From positions 1-64,000 of the forward strand of contig NZ_BAAACY010000099.1 in NCBI RefSeq assembly GCF_039521925.1: a stretch of DNA of 64,000 bases, written 5' to 3'. The notes beneath the pieces were generated by a model. The model had not been told where the DNA came from. It searched no databases and was given only the letters and a program-made list of their open reading frames with translations. Shown piece after piece: positions 8,276-17,683 of the stretch; the stretch's first letter is position 1, and every line of letters starts with the position of its first letter. This DNA comes from Virgibacillus salarius. GTDB taxonomy: Bacteria > Bacillota > Bacilli > Bacillales > Amphibacillaceae. A program made the position numbers and the translations under genes.

Positions 8276-8554
8276 TTAAATTCGTTCTACTTCGGTAATA
8301 GTTCGCTCAAGTTCAGTATATGAATCAATTACGTTTATTACTCCTTGAATTATCTGTTCCGCATGCTTCTGCTCATTGGAAATAGTAACAATTCCAAGTT
8401 TCGTTCGCTGCCAAAGATCATGATAATCCAATTCAGTAACTGCAACATTATAGTCATTTTTTAATTTTGCAATTAAACGCTTAATGACAGAACGTTTCTG
8501 CTTTAACGAATTCCCTTCATACATCATGCACTCAACTTCAGCATAAATGATCAT
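8276..8554 (-). CDS. ylxP: YlxP family (DUF503) protein
   Basis: A 92-residue DUF503 protein of the YlxP family, conserved between infB and rbfA in Firmicutes and thought to be connected with ribosome assembly or RNA binding. The sequence shows the characteristic start MIIYAEVECMMYEGNSLKQKRSV (quoted only in part by the family profile) and the YNVAVTELDYHDLWQRTKLGI core. Its ATG overlaps the infB stop codon as ATGA, so translation is probably coupled to infB. Length is standard. Its biochemical activity is not established. Confidence 0.9.
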   Translation of the reverse strand: MIIYAEVECMMYEGNSLKQKRSVIKRLIAKLKNDYNVAVTELDYHDLWQRTKLGIVTISNEQKHAEQIIQGVINVIDSYTELERTITEVERI

Positions 8555-10701
8555 GTACGCTCAATTTCCTCCATTACAAATGCTTCAATAATATCGCCTT
8601 CTTTAATATCATTAAAGTTTTTAATCGTTACACCACACTCATAATTCTGTGCCACTTCCTTCACGTCATCTTTAAAGCGTTTTAGGGCAGCTATTTCACC
8701 TTCAAATAATACTACTCCATTACGAATTAAGCGTACTCCAGCATCTCTTGTAATCTTACCATCAGTTACATAGCTTCCAGCAATGGTACCAATTTTAGAT
8801 ACCTTGAATGTTTCTCTTACTTCCGCTTGACCAATAACCTTTTCTTCAAACTCAGGATCAAGCAGCCCTTTCATTGCTGCCTCTACTTCTTCAATTGCTT
8901 TATAAATGACACGATGTAAACGAACATCTACTTTTTCTGACTCAGCAGCTTTTTTCGCATTCGCATCTGGACGAACATTAAAGCCAATTACGATAGCATT
9001 AGATGCTGCTGCTAGGATAATATCAGACTCAGTAATGGCACCAACACCGGTATGAATAATTTTAATATTTACTCCCTCTACTTCAATTTTTCGTAACGAA
9101 GAGGCAAGTGCTTCCGCAGAACCCTGTACATCTGCTTTAATAATAATGTTTATTTCCTTCATATCTCCTTGTTTGATTTGTTCAAACAAGTCATCTAGAC
9201 TAACCTTCGTTTGTTCACCACGATTTTCTTGTATTTGCTTTTGCTGACGTGCTTCACCAATTTGACGAGCTTTTTTCTCATCTTTAAATACAAGAAATTG
9301 ATCACCAGCTTGCGGAACATCATTCAAACCAGTTATTTCTACCGGTGTAGACGGTCCAGCATTGTTAACTCGCTTACCTAGATCGTTAACCATTGCACGT
9401 ACTCGTCCATGTGTATTACCTACAACAATCGAATCACTAACATGCAATGTACCATTCTGGACTAATAATGTAGCAACAGAACCTCGTCCTTTATCAAGCT
9501 GTGCATCAATCACAGTACCAAATGCTGTTGTATGTGGATTTGCCTTTAGTTCTTCTACTTCTGATACGAGAACGATCATTTCGAGTAGTTCGTCAATACC
9601 TTCACCCTTTATAGCTGAAAGATTAACAAAGATCGTATCTCCGCCCCAATCTTCAGGAATTAATTCATATTCTGTGAGCTCCTGCATAACCCGATCTGGG
9701 TTTGCGCCTTCTTTATCCATCTTATTAACTGCTACTATAATTGGAACTTCTGCAGCTTTTGCATGGTTAATTGCTTCAACAGTCTGTGGCATAACTCCAT
9801 CATCAGCAGCAACTACTAAGATGGCTACGTCCGTTACTTGAGCACCTCTTGAACGCATACTTGTGAAAGCGGCATGACCAGGAGTATCGAGAAATGTAAT
9901 TTTCTTGCCATCGTTTTCAACCTGATACGCACCAATATGCTGTGTGATCCCACCTGCTTCCCCGGCAGTCACTTTCGTATGGCGGATAGAATCTAATAAC
10001 GTCGTTTTCCCATGGTCCACATGCCCCATTATCGTTACAACAGCTGGTCTTTCAATTAAATCCTCTTGCTTATCTTCCTCAATATACTTATCGAAATCCG
10101 TATCCTCAAGGATAATTTCCTTTTCAACTTCTACATCGAATTCAGCGCAGATTAATTCAATAGTATCATCATCTAAATCTTGGTTTTTCGTTGCCATTAC
10201 GCCAAGGAACATTAGCTTTTTAATAATTTCTGACGCTTCTTTATTTAATTTCTCGGCCAATTCACTTACCGTTAGCTTATTATGATAGGTAATGTGTTTA
10301 GGTGTCTCCTTTTTAACTGGTTGTGAATTCCCAACGGGCTTATTTCCTTTACCCTTTTTACCTTTTTTACCTTGAAATTTTTGCTGTTTATTTGGTTTGT
10401 TATTATTCTGATGGTTCTTTTTGTTTTGTTGTGGAGAATTATGATTGGATTTCCCTTTGTTCTCCTTCTTACCTTTATGTTCCGTTTTATCGCTACGTTG
10501 TTCCGCTGACTTGTCGGATTTCATTGAAGCCTGTGATTTATTATCTGACTTAAAATGATTATCTAGTTTCGCTATAACATCTGAAGAAATAGTAGACATA
10601 TGGTTACTAACCTCTACATTAATCCCTTTCAAAAATGTCACTACATCCTTACTTGATGTATTATTTTGTTTTGCATATTCATATACACGCATTTTACTCA
10701 T
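8551..10701 (-). CDS. infB: Translation initiation factor IF-2
   Basis: A 716-residue IF-2, the GTPase that places initiator tRNA on the 30S subunit and promotes subunit joining. A short N-terminal IF2N-type domain (about 1-50) is followed by a lysine- and asparagine-rich low-complexity linker (about 50-130), a second IF2N domain, then the G domain with GHVDHGKT (226-233), DTPGH (272-276) and NKMD (326-329), and the C-terminal barrels. The start at 10701 has GGGGGTGA 5 bases upstream; a 20-residue upstream extension in frame overlaps the end of rplGA and is not preferred. It lies between rplGA and ylxP, as in B. subtilis. Confidence 0.97.
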   Translation of the reverse strand: MSKMRVYEYAKQNNTSSKDVVTFLKGINVEVSNHMSTISSDVIAKLDNHFKSDNKSQASMKSDKSAEQRSDKTEHKGKKENKGKSNHNSPQQNKKNHQNNNKPNKQQKFQGKKGKKGKGNKPVGNSQPVKKETPKHITYHNKLTVSELAEKLNKEASEIIKKLMFLGVMATKNQDLDDDTIELICAEFDVEVEKEIILEDTDFDKYIEEDKQEDLIERPAVVTIMGHVDHGKTTLLDSIRHTKVTAGEAGGITQHIGAYQVENDGKKITFLDTPGHAAFTSMRSRGAQVTDVAILVVAADDGVMPQTVEAINHAKAAEVPIIVAVNKMDKEGANPDRVMQELTEYELIPEDWGGDTIFVNLSAIKGEGIDELLEMIVLVSEVEELKANPHTTAFGTVIDAQLDKGRGSVATLLVQNGTLHVSDSIVVGNTHGRVRAMVNDLGKRVNNAGPSTPVEITGLNDVPQAGDQFLVFKDEKKARQIGEARQQKQIQENRGEQTKVSLDDLFEQIKQGDMKEINIIIKADVQGSAEALASSLRKIEVEGVNIKIIHTGVGAITESDIILAAASNAIVIGFNVRPDANAKKAAESEKVDVRLHRVIYKAIEEVEAAMKGLLDPEFEEKVIGQAEVRETFKVSKIGTIAGSYVTDGKITRDAGVRLIRNGVVLFEGEIAALKRFKDDVKEVAQNYECGVTIKNFNDIKEGDIIEAFVMEEIERT

Positions 10702-10720
10702 ACGTTCACCCCCGAATTTA

Positions 10721-11020
10721 TTACCCGAGTAACGATTTGAACTTCGCAGCAAACCCTGCATCTATAATTGCAATGGCTACTCTTTGGGCTTTGCCAATAG
10801 CTTTCGATATCGTATCTCTGTCGTCCACTATGACATATGGAATTTCATAGGTTTTACATTTATCCGTTAATTTTTTTCGTGTTTGCGGACCTATATCGTT
10901 CGCTAACAATACTAGTTTTGCCCGATTGGATCGAATTTCTTTAAGTATTGCATCTTCACCAAGTACACACTTACCTGCTCGATGAGCAAGACCTAACAAA
11001 TTTAAATAATTACTTTTCAT
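10721..11020 (-). CDS. rplGA: L7Ae-family ribosomal/kink-turn protein (YlxQ)
   Basis: A 99-residue member of the L7Ae/L30e family, called YlxQ or RplGA in B. subtilis, whose relatives bind kink-turn RNA. The N terminus NLLGLAHRAGKCVLGED and the LVLLANDIGPQTRKKL strand-helix are typical of the fold. The gene overlaps the end of rnpM by 11 bases and ends 19 bases before the infB start, so it is embedded in the nusA-infB operon. Its exact role in the cell is not settled. Length is typical and there is no sign of damage. Confidence 0.93.
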   Translation of the reverse strand: MKSNYLNLLGLAHRAGKCVLGEDAILKEIRSNRAKLVLLANDIGPQTRKKLTDKCKTYEIPYVIVDDRDTISKAIGKAQRVAIAIIDAGFAAKFKSLLG

Positions 11021-11291
11021 GATTCTTACCTGTTATCAGCGCTTTAAGTTCTTCAAATATGCTAGCATCGATGTCAGCATTTAAATGGCGACTAAGGACA
11101 CTTGATTTTTCTGCCTTTGCAATAACATCCAAATCCTTTGATACATATGCGCCTCTTCCATTTTTTTTACCAGTGGGGTCTACAAACACTTCCCCTTCCT
11201 TATTACGCACAACTCGAATTAAATCTTTTTTTGGCATCATTTCATTTGTTACTACACATTTACGTGTAGGTATCTTTCTTTGTTTTGTCAT
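11010..11291 (-). CDS. rnpM: RNase P modulator RnpM (YlxR)
   Basis: A 93-residue YlxR protein. The family is recently named RnpM because the B. subtilis member binds RNase P RNA and modulates tRNA processing. The RKIPTRKCVVTNEM start and the GRGAYVSKDLDVIAKA motif identify it; the basic patch around KKNGRGAY is the conserved nucleic-acid-binding feature. The start ATG follows GGGGGATCATTAA. It sits 14 bases after nusA and overlaps rplGA, in the usual operon position. Confidence 0.93.
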   Translation of the reverse strand: MTKQRKIPTRKCVVTNEMMPKKDLIRVVRNKEGEVFVDPTGKKNGRGAYVSKDLDVIAKAEKSSVLSRHLNADIDASIFEELKALITGKNHEK

Positions 11292-11304
11292 TTAATGATC
11301 CCCC

Positions 11305-12402
11305 TTATTCAAACAAGCTTTCCTCATTGTCGGAATAAGTCTCATCCGCTTCATCCAATAAGCCTTCATCACGTGCTTCGGACTCACTTTTTATATCAAT
11401 TTTCCATCCAGTGAGCTTAGCAGCAAGTCTCGCATTTTGACCACGCTTGCCAATAGCTAATGATAATTGATAGTCAGGAACAATGACAGTTGTCGCTTTT
11501 TCCTCTTCATTCACTAATACTTCAACAACTTTAGATGGGCTTAACGCATTTGAAACATATACTGTTGGATCTTCAGACCATTCTACTACATCAATTTTTT
11601 CTCCTTTTAATTCGTTTACAATTGCTTGCACACGCTGGCCTTTTTGTCCAACACATGAACCTACCGGATCAATTTCTGGATCTGGCGCGTAAACAGATAT
11701 TTTAGAGCGGTCTCCTGCTTCCCTAGCAACGGACTTGATTTCGACAATGCCGTCATAGATTTCTGGAACTTCCATTTCAAATAATCGTTTTAATAACCCT
11801 GGATGTGATCTTGAAATATAGATTTGTGGGCCTTTGCTTGTATTTTCAACCTTTGTCACAAAAACCTTGATTCGGTCATGAATATAATATTCCTCCGTTG
11901 GCATTTGTTCAGCCTCAGCAAGTTTAGCTTCTATTTTTCCAAGGTTCACATAAACGAAGCGTGCGTCCTTTCGTTGAATAATTCCCGTCATTACATCTTC
12001 TTCACGGTCTGAATACTCTGAGAAAATCACACCTCGCTCTGCCTCGCGAACACGTTGTGTTACGACCTGTTTGGCGGCTTGGGCAGCAATCCTTCCGAAG
12101 TCTTTTGGTGTTACCTCTACCTCTACGACATCGTCAACCTGATAATTAGGATTAATTTTCTTTGCCTCTTCTAATGATAACTCTTGCTGTGTATCTTCTA
12201 CTTCATCGACAACCGTTTTTCTAGAGAAAACGCCCATTTTCCCAGTTTCTTCATTTAGTTCCACACGTACGTTTGTAGCTGATTTAAAGTTTTTCTTATA
12301 TGCAGAAATCAAAGCAGCTTCTAACGCTTCCAATAGAATGTCCTTATCAATACCTTTTTCTTTTGCTAAATAATCAATTGCATCAAACAATTGCGTGCTC
12401 AC
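11305..12402 (-). CDS. nusA: Transcription termination/antitermination protein NusA
   Basis: A 365-residue NusA that binds RNA polymerase, promotes pausing and stimulates intrinsic termination. The N-terminal polymerase-binding domain spans about 1-125, followed by an S1 domain (DVMTGIIQRKDARFVYVNLG) and two KH domains, with DPVGSCVGQKGQRV and AIGKRGQNARLAAKLTGWKIDI. The acidic C-terminal tail is short, as in other Firmicutes, without the repeat domains of the E. coli protein. It lies 16 bases downstream of rimP. Expression of the operon may be controlled by a hairpin in the rimP leader, where B. subtilis NusA is reported to act on its own operon. Confidence 0.97.
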   Translation of the reverse strand: MSTQLFDAIDYLAKEKGIDKDILLEALEAALISAYKKNFKSATNVRVELNEETGKMGVFSRKTVVDEVEDTQQELSLEEAKKINPNYQVDDVVEVEVTPKDFGRIAAQAAKQVVTQRVREAERGVIFSEYSDREEDVMTGIIQRKDARFVYVNLGKIEAKLAEAEQMPTEEYYIHDRIKVFVTKVENTSKGPQIYISRSHPGLLKRLFEMEVPEIYDGIVEIKSVAREAGDRSKISVYAPDPEIDPVGSCVGQKGQRVQAIVNELKGEKIDVVEWSEDPTVYVSNALSPSKVVEVLVNEEEKATTVIVPDYQLSLAIGKRGQNARLAAKLTGWKIDIKSESEARDEGLLDEADETYSDNEESLFE

Positions 12403-12417
12403 TTTTCTTTTCCCCCT

Positions 12418-12888
12418 TTAGAACGTTACAGCAAGTCTAGCCTTTGCTATTTTACTATACGGTATTTCTACTGTTAATTTGCGTGTTTTCACCTTATATT
12501 CTATCGTTAGCACATCATCTACAAAACGCTTGAGAACTCCTTCATATGACTTCTCGCCATCTACGGGCTCATATAGCTTTACATAAATATTGCTATTTAT
12601 ATGTTTCTCGAAGTCCTCTTTTGATTTTAATGGACGTTCTACTCCTGGAGATGATACTTCCAAAAAGTAAGCTTCCGATATTGGATCGGTTTCATCTAAC
12701 TTTTCACTCAACTCTTCAGACACTTCTCCACATTCTGAAATATCTACTCCGCCATTTTTATCAATATAAACTCGAAGGAAACGATTTTTTCCTTCTTTCA
12801 CATACTCAATATCGACAAGCTCTAAGTTCTTTTTCTCTAGAATAGGTAGAACTAGCTCTTCCGTTGTCTTAATTACTTGAGAACTCAA
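12418..12888 (-). CDS. rimP: Ribosome maturation factor RimP
   Basis: A 156-residue RimP, needed for 30S subunit maturation. The family signature ELVDIEYVKEGKNRFLRVYID and the YFLEVSSPGVERPL segment are present, and the C-terminal SH3-like domain ends in KARLAV. The start is a TTG at 12888 with GGAGG 7 bases upstream, which gives exactly the B. subtilis length; frames extending further upstream lack a binding site. It is the first gene of the nusA operon and is preceded by a leader of roughly 200 bases with two hairpins. Confidence 0.95.
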   Translation of the reverse strand: MSSQVIKTTEELVLPILEKKNLELVDIEYVKEGKNRFLRVYIDKNGGVDISECGEVSEELSEKLDETDPISEAYFLEVSSPGVERPLKSKEDFEKHINSNIYVKLYEPVDGEKSYEGVLKRFVDDVLTIEYKVKTRKLTVEIPYSKIAKARLAVTF

Positions 12889-12970
12889 TACATATCCTCC
12901 TTTATGCTGTTGTTTACTTACTAGTATGAACAAATCATTCCTATTTCATTTGAGTGAACTGCCTCCATCA

Positions 12971-13003
12971 ATATAAAACCCCTGCCGTAAGGAGTGGCAA
13001 GGG
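12971..13003 (-). terminator. Leader hairpin with U-run upstream of rimP (possible attenuator)
   Basis: CCCCTGCC (12979-12986) pairs with GGCAAGGG (12996-13003) with one wobble pair in the minus-strand RNA; TTTTATAT follows on the minus strand. The hairpin ends about 80 bases before the rimP start. If transcription starts at the candidate promoter at 13090-13118, this lies within the rimP leader and would act as an attenuator. Confidence 0.6.
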
Positions 13004-13032
13004 AAGTCATTGAGCAAAGTAGAGGTATGAAG

Positions 13033-13058
13033 AAAGAGTGGGCTGTCACCCACTCTTT
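13033..13058 (-). terminator. Strong hairpin downstream of polC / in rimP leader
   Basis: AAAGAGTGGG (13033-13042) and CCCACTCTTT (13049-13058) form a perfect 10-bp stem with a six-base loop. On the minus strand, TTTCTTC follows, a weak T tract. It lies upstream of rimP on the minus strand and could be a second element of the rimP leader. Read on the plus strand it runs into TTTAAAAA. Confidence 0.55.
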
Positions 13059-13089
13059 AAAAACGTTCGTATCATTACTTACCAAAATA

Positions 13090-13118
13090 AGTATATCATA
13101 TGGATAAATACGACGCAA
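13090..13118 (-). promoter_or_regulatory. Candidate promoter for the rimP-nusA-infB operon
   Basis: On the minus strand TTGCGT (13113-13118) and TATACT (13090-13095) are spaced by 17 bases, with a TG motif one base before the -10 element (extended -10). Transcription would begin near 13083 and give a leader of about 195 bases that contains both hairpins at 12971-13058. The remaining sequence up to the polC stop at 13201 shows no gene. Confidence 0.5.
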
Positions 13119-13200
13119 GTTTACGTGCATGTAGGAATAGTATATCCATTACAACCTCCAAATAAACTTAAAATGGAGAAGCTCAGCCAACAGAATTACA

Positions 13201-16200
13201 CTAGAATAGTGATAATTGGTTTTTCTCAGCCATTCCTTCTAAACAGCCGTGATTATCCAAATACTCCAAAACTGTTTTTGAAATTTTGCTACGTTCTCTT
13301 AAATCTTCTTTTGACAAAAATTCTCCTTCTTCTCTAGCCTTTACAATATTTATTGCAGCATTAGTACCCAATCCATCCACAGCATTAAATGGAGGAATGA
13401 GCGCATCACCATCTACAATAAATTCAGAAGCACTCGATTTATATAAATCCACTTTTTTGAATGAAAAGCCTCTTTCGCACATTTCTAATGACAATTCGAG
13501 TACGGTTAGTAAATTCTTTTCTTTAGGCGAAGCATCATTTCCTTTTGCTGTGATCGTCTCAATACGATTACGTATCGCATTAGAGCCTTTGATCATTGTG
13601 TCCAATTCAAAGTCATCTGCACGCACCGTGAAGTAAGCGGCATAAAAGAAAATCGGATGATGAACTTTAAAATATGCGATTCGCACTGCCATTAACACAT
13701 ATGCAGCAGCATGTGCTTTAGGGAACATATATTTAATTTTTTTGCATGATTCAATATACCAGTCTGGTACATCATGTTTTTTCATTTCAGCAATCCAATC
13801 ATCTTGAAGCCCCTTACCTTTACGAACAAATTCCATGATCTTAAACGCTAGCGAAGCATCAAGTCCTTTATGCATTAAATACACCATAATATCATCGCGG
13901 CAACCAATTACATCAGGTAACTTACAAATACCATCATTAATCAATTCTTGAGCATTTCCTAGCCATACATCTGTACCGTGAGACAGTCCCGATATAATTA
14001 CCAATTCTGCAAACGTATTAGGCTTCGTATCTTCTAGCATTTGCCGAACAAACTTTGTTCCAAATTCTGGAACTCCTAATGTGCCCGTCTTACAATTAAT
14101 TTGTTCTGCGTTAACCCCAAGTGCTTCTGGTCCTGAAAATATAGTCATCACATCAGGATCATCCGTTGGTATTGTTTTCGGATCAATTCCGCTAAGATCT
14201 TGAAGCATTCTAATTACTGTCGGATCATCGTGTCCGAGAATATCTAACTTTAATAAATTATCATGGATAGAGTGAAAGTCAAAATGTGTCGTTCGCCATT
14301 CACTATTCCGATCATCTGCTGGAAATTGAATTGGAGTGAAATCAAATATTTCTTTATCATCTGGCACAACAATGATACCACCTGGGTGTTGCCCAGTTGT
14401 ACGCTTCACTCCTGTACATCCTTGCACTAATCGATCTACTTCCGCATTTTTATAAACAAGTTGTTTATCAGATGCAAAACCTTTCACATACCCATAAGCA
14501 GTTTTTTCTGCAATCGTACCAATTGTCCCAGCTCGATAAACATTATCTACTCCGAACAGCTCTTTTGTAAAATTGTGAGCACGGGGCTGATAATCACCTG
14601 AGAAGTTTAAATCAATATCTGGAACCTTATCTCCTTTAAATCCTAAGAACGTTTCAAATGGTATGTCTTGACCATCCTTCGTTAATGGCTTATCACAATT
14701 TGGACATGTTTTATCAGGTAAGTCAAAACCACTACCTACAGAACCATCCGTTATGAATTCATTATAATGGCAAGCTTCACATACATAATGTGGAGGTAAA
14801 GGATTGACTTCAGTTATTTCTGTCATTGTAGCCACAAAGGAAGAACCAACAGAACCACGTGATCCAACTAAATAACCATCATCTAACGATTTCTTAACCA
14901 GTTTATGAGAAATCAAATAGATAACTGCAAAACCGTGACCAATAATGCTTTCCAATTCCTTTTCCAAACGATTGGTTACAATCTCTGGAACTGGATCACC
15001 GTAAATTTTTTTCGCACGCGTGTAACACAAATCTCTCATTTCTTGATCAGCGCCTTCAATCGTTGGTGTGAATAATCCATCCTTTACTGGGGAAATGTCT
15101 TCTATCTCCTCAGCAATCATAGCCGAATTAGTAACTACAATTTCCTTCGCTTTCGCTTCTCCTAAAAAGTGAAAAGCTTTCAGCATCTCATTTGTTGTAC
15201 GGAATGGTGTTTTAGGTAATGTTACTCGATTTAATGGATTTCCTGCTTGTGAAGCAACTAAAATTTGGCGATATACCTGATCATGATCATGAAGATAATG
15301 GACATTTCCAGTTGCAACTACTCGCTTTCCGATTCTGTCGCCTAACTTTACTAGTTTCTTTAAAATATCTAAGATCTGTGCTTCGTTTTGCACAAGGTCC
15401 TTCTCGATTAAATGGGTGTAATTAGCAGGTGGCTGCACTTCTATATAATCATAAAATTCCGCTACACTTTCCGCCTCTTCTTCGGACTTCTGCATGATTG
15501 TCTCAAATACTTCACCTTGATCACATGCTGAACCAATTAATATACCTTCCCGATACTTTTGTAATAAAGATCTAGGAATTCGAGGAACTCGATAGAAATA
15601 ATCAATGTGTGCATGAGATACTAATTTATATATATTCTTTAAACCCTCTTGAGTCTTCGCAAGTAAAATACAGTGAAAAGGACGTGATCGTTGATATGCA
15701 TTTCCTTCACCCATGTGATTATTTAATTGATTATGATTCGTAATTTCTTTTTTTAGTAATGCTTGCACTAACTTCCATAACAAATAACCTGTTGCCTCTG
15801 CATCATAAATAGCTCGGTGATGTTGAGTAAGCTCAATATCAAGATGTTTACATAACGTATTTAAACGATGATTTTTCAATTGTGGGAATAAAAATCTAGC
15901 AAGCTCTAATGTATCAATGACAGCATTATCTGCTTTGTTATAATTTATTTTCTTAAATCCTTGGTTTAAGAATCCCATATCAAAACTAGCATTGTGAGCT
16001 ACTAATATATCGTTCCCCATCCAGCTATGAAAATCTTTTAATACATCTTCCACCTCAGGTGCATCTTGTACCATCTCATCCGTAATTCCTGTTAAATCTG
16101 TAGTTGTCTGAGACAAGGGATGATGTGGATTAGCAAAAGATTCAAATCGATCAACGATCTCACCTTGATGAATTTTCACAGCAGCTAATTCAATGATTGT

Positions 16201-17487
16201 ATCATATACTGCCGAAAGACCCGTTGTTTCCACGTCGAATACAATGTATGTGCCTGTCTCTAAGTCAAGATTCTTTTCATTATAGGCAATTGGCACGCCA
16301 TCATCTACTAAATTTGCTTCAACACCATATAACACTTTAATTCCATTCTTTTGGCCTGCTGCATAAGCATCTGGAAAGCCTTGTACACCTGCATGATCTG
16401 TAATAGCAACTGCTTTATGACCCCATTTTGCAGCTTGTCCAATCAAATTTGCTGGCGATACGACTGCATCCATCTGGCTCATTGTTGTATGAGCATGTAA
16501 TTCCACTCTTTTTTCTTCATCCGGCGCATCATCCATACGAGGTGCTACTTTCACTTCCTGAATATCATTAGCCATCATGGCCAATTCATTCGTATACATG
16601 TCCGTTTGTATACTCCCTCTCGCCTTAATCCACATCCCCTTTTTAGCTGCTTCAAATTTCTCTGCATCCTCATCGCCTTTGGAAAACATTTTGATTTGAA
16701 GAGAATCGGAATAGTCGGTGGCCTTGATTATCAGCAAGCTTCTACCAGAACGTAGCTTACGTATTTCGGATGAAAATATATAGCCCTGAACGGTTATTCG
16801 CCGTTCCTCTTCTTGGATTTCTTCCATTCTTATCGGTTCATCCTGAATTTTATATCCAAGCATAAGTGGCTTATTATCATTTTGTCCGTTGTTCTGATCC
16901 CGCTTTTCTTTTTCTTGTACGGTTTTTAGTACTAGCTGTTGATCCTCTAAAGCTTTTTGTTCCTTAAATTTCTGGAAATCAGCTTCCTCCGTCTTTACTT
17001 CCATTTGCATTGCATACAACGGTAGCCCAGTTTTTTGGCAATAACTTTTAAAGGTTGTTTCAAGTCGTTTTTTCAGTGCAGTGGCTTCAGCTTCATTCCT
17101 AGCTGTTAAAATGATGTTATTATTTTGAATTTGAGGAATTTGATTTTGCACCATTTCTTTATATGCTGGAGACAAATTTGTAAGTGACTGTATAAAGTGC
17201 TGCCAATATTTTACTGTCGTATCCGTATCACAAGATTTTTCATTCGTAACAATAGAAATGTCTACCTCTGCAATTTGTTGGAAGCTGTTACGCAGTTTAC
17301 TTTCAAACACTTGGTATACTTCCCACGGTAGCACTTGTTCTGTATTAATATGAAAATGCCATGTTTTAGACTGTTTATACACTTCCAATTTATCTAAATA
17401 GCTATTCTCAAAATATGGGAGATGCTCCTGAGTAATATCCAATTGTTTTAAAAGTACATCCATCTTTTCTTTTTTAGAGATATTCAT
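13201..17487 (-). CDS. polC: DNA polymerase III alpha subunit, PolC type
   Basis: A 1428-residue PolC, the replicative DNA polymerase of low-GC Gram-positives with built-in proofreading. Visible domains: an N-terminal region, an OB-fold (about 230-315), a PHP domain beginning with ELHAHTTMSQMD (329-340) that is split by the DEDD exonuclease domain starting at FDVETTG (417-423), then the polymerase core with the zinc motif CEACHYNEF...CPNCDKP, the PDIDLNFSGDYQ catalytic aspartates, and the C-terminal region. The start at 17487 has TAGGAGG 6 bases upstream; an earlier GTG in frame has no site. Unlike B. subtilis, proS does not precede it. Confidence 0.97.
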   Translation of the reverse strand: MNISKKEKMDVLLKQLDITQEHLPYFENSYLDKLEVYKQSKTWHFHINTEQVLPWEVYQVFESKLRNSFQQIAEVDISIVTNEKSCDTDTTVKYWQHFIQSLTNLSPAYKEMVQNQIPQIQNNNIILTARNEAEATALKKRLETTFKSYCQKTGLPLYAMQMEVKTEEADFQKFKEQKALEDQQLVLKTVQEKEKRDQNNGQNDNKPLMLGYKIQDEPIRMEEIQEEERRITVQGYIFSSEIRKLRSGRSLLIIKATDYSDSLQIKMFSKGDEDAEKFEAAKKGMWIKARGSIQTDMYTNELAMMANDIQEVKVAPRMDDAPDEEKRVELHAHTTMSQMDAVVSPANLIGQAAKWGHKAVAITDHAGVQGFPDAYAAGQKNGIKVLYGVEANLVDDGVPIAYNEKNLDLETGTYIVFDVETTGLSAVYDTIIELAAVKIHQGEIVDRFESFANPHHPLSQTTTDLTGITDEMVQDAPEVEDVLKDFHSWMGNDILVAHNASFDMGFLNQGFKKINYNKADNAVIDTLELARFLFPQLKNHRLNTLCKHLDIELTQHHRAIYDAEATGYLLWKLVQALLKKEITNHNQLNNHMGEGNAYQRSRPFHCILLAKTQEGLKNIYKLVSHAHIDYFYRVPRIPRSLLQKYREGILIGSACDQGEVFETIMQKSEEEAESVAEFYDYIEVQPPANYTHLIEKDLVQNEAQILDILKKLVKLGDRIGKRVVATGNVHYLHDHDQVYRQILVASQAGNPLNRVTLPKTPFRTTNEMLKAFHFLGEAKAKEIVVTNSAMIAEEIEDISPVKDGLFTPTIEGADQEMRDLCYTRAKKIYGDPVPEIVTNRLEKELESIIGHGFAVIYLISHKLVKKSLDDGYLVGSRGSVGSSFVATMTEITEVNPLPPHYVCEACHYNEFITDGSVGSGFDLPDKTCPNCDKPLTKDGQDIPFETFLGFKGDKVPDIDLNFSGDYQPRAHNFTKELFGVDNVYRAGTIGTIAEKTAYGYVKGFASDKQLVYKNAEVDRLVQGCTGVKRTTGQHPGGIIVVPDDKEIFDFTPIQFPADDRNSEWRTTHFDFHSIHDNLLKLDILGHDDPTVIRMLQDLSGIDPKTIPTDDPDVMTIFSGPEALGVNAEQINCKTGTLGVPEFGTKFVRQMLEDTKPNTFAELVIISGLSHGTDVWLGNAQELINDGICKLPDVIGCRDDIMVYLMHKGLDASLAFKIMEFVRKGKGLQDDWIAEMKKHDVPDWYIESCKKIKYMFPKAHAAAYVLMAVRIAYFKVHHPIFFYAAYFTVRADDFELDTMIKGSNAIRNRIETITAKGNDASPKEKNLLTVLELSLEMCERGFSFKKVDLYKSSASEFIVDGDALIPPFNAVDGLGTNAAINIVKAREEGEFLSKEDLRERSKISKTVLEYLDNHGCLEGMAEKNQLSLF

Positions 17488-17559
17488 TTTCATCCTCCTA
17501 CCCCTCACCCTTACTAGAAAGAATAACCTTCAGGAAGGGATCATTCATCTCATACATTA

Positions 17560-17589
17560 ATTATAGTGAACCATCACTGTATTGACCAA
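17560..17589 (-). promoter_or_regulatory. Candidate sigma-A promoter for polC
   Basis: On the minus strand TTGGTC (17584-17589) and a perfect TATAAT (17560-17565) are spaced by 18 bases. The predicted start lies about 65 bases before the polC start codon. Confidence 0.6.
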
Positions 17590-17610
17590 TCATTCATTTT
17601 TACATAGTGG

Positions 17611-17643
17611 AAACCCTTGCCAACACTTATTTGACAAGGGTTT
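17611..17643. terminator. Hairpin between rasP and polC
   Basis: AAACCCTTG (17611-17619) and CAAGGGTTT (17635-17643) form a 9-bp stem. The T tract is better on the plus strand (TTTTCTTGTT) than on the minus strand (TTTCC). As all nearby genes read on the minus strand, it probably ends rasP transcripts, perhaps weakly, just upstream of the polC promoter. Confidence 0.5.
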
Positions 17644-17683
17644 TCTTGTTGTCTAGGAAATTATAAAATTAGCCTATGTGGGT

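Noticed and set aside
9362..9841. A 159-codon plus-strand frame opposite infB
   Set aside because: It is the complement of highly conserved infB codons and has no binding site or known family.
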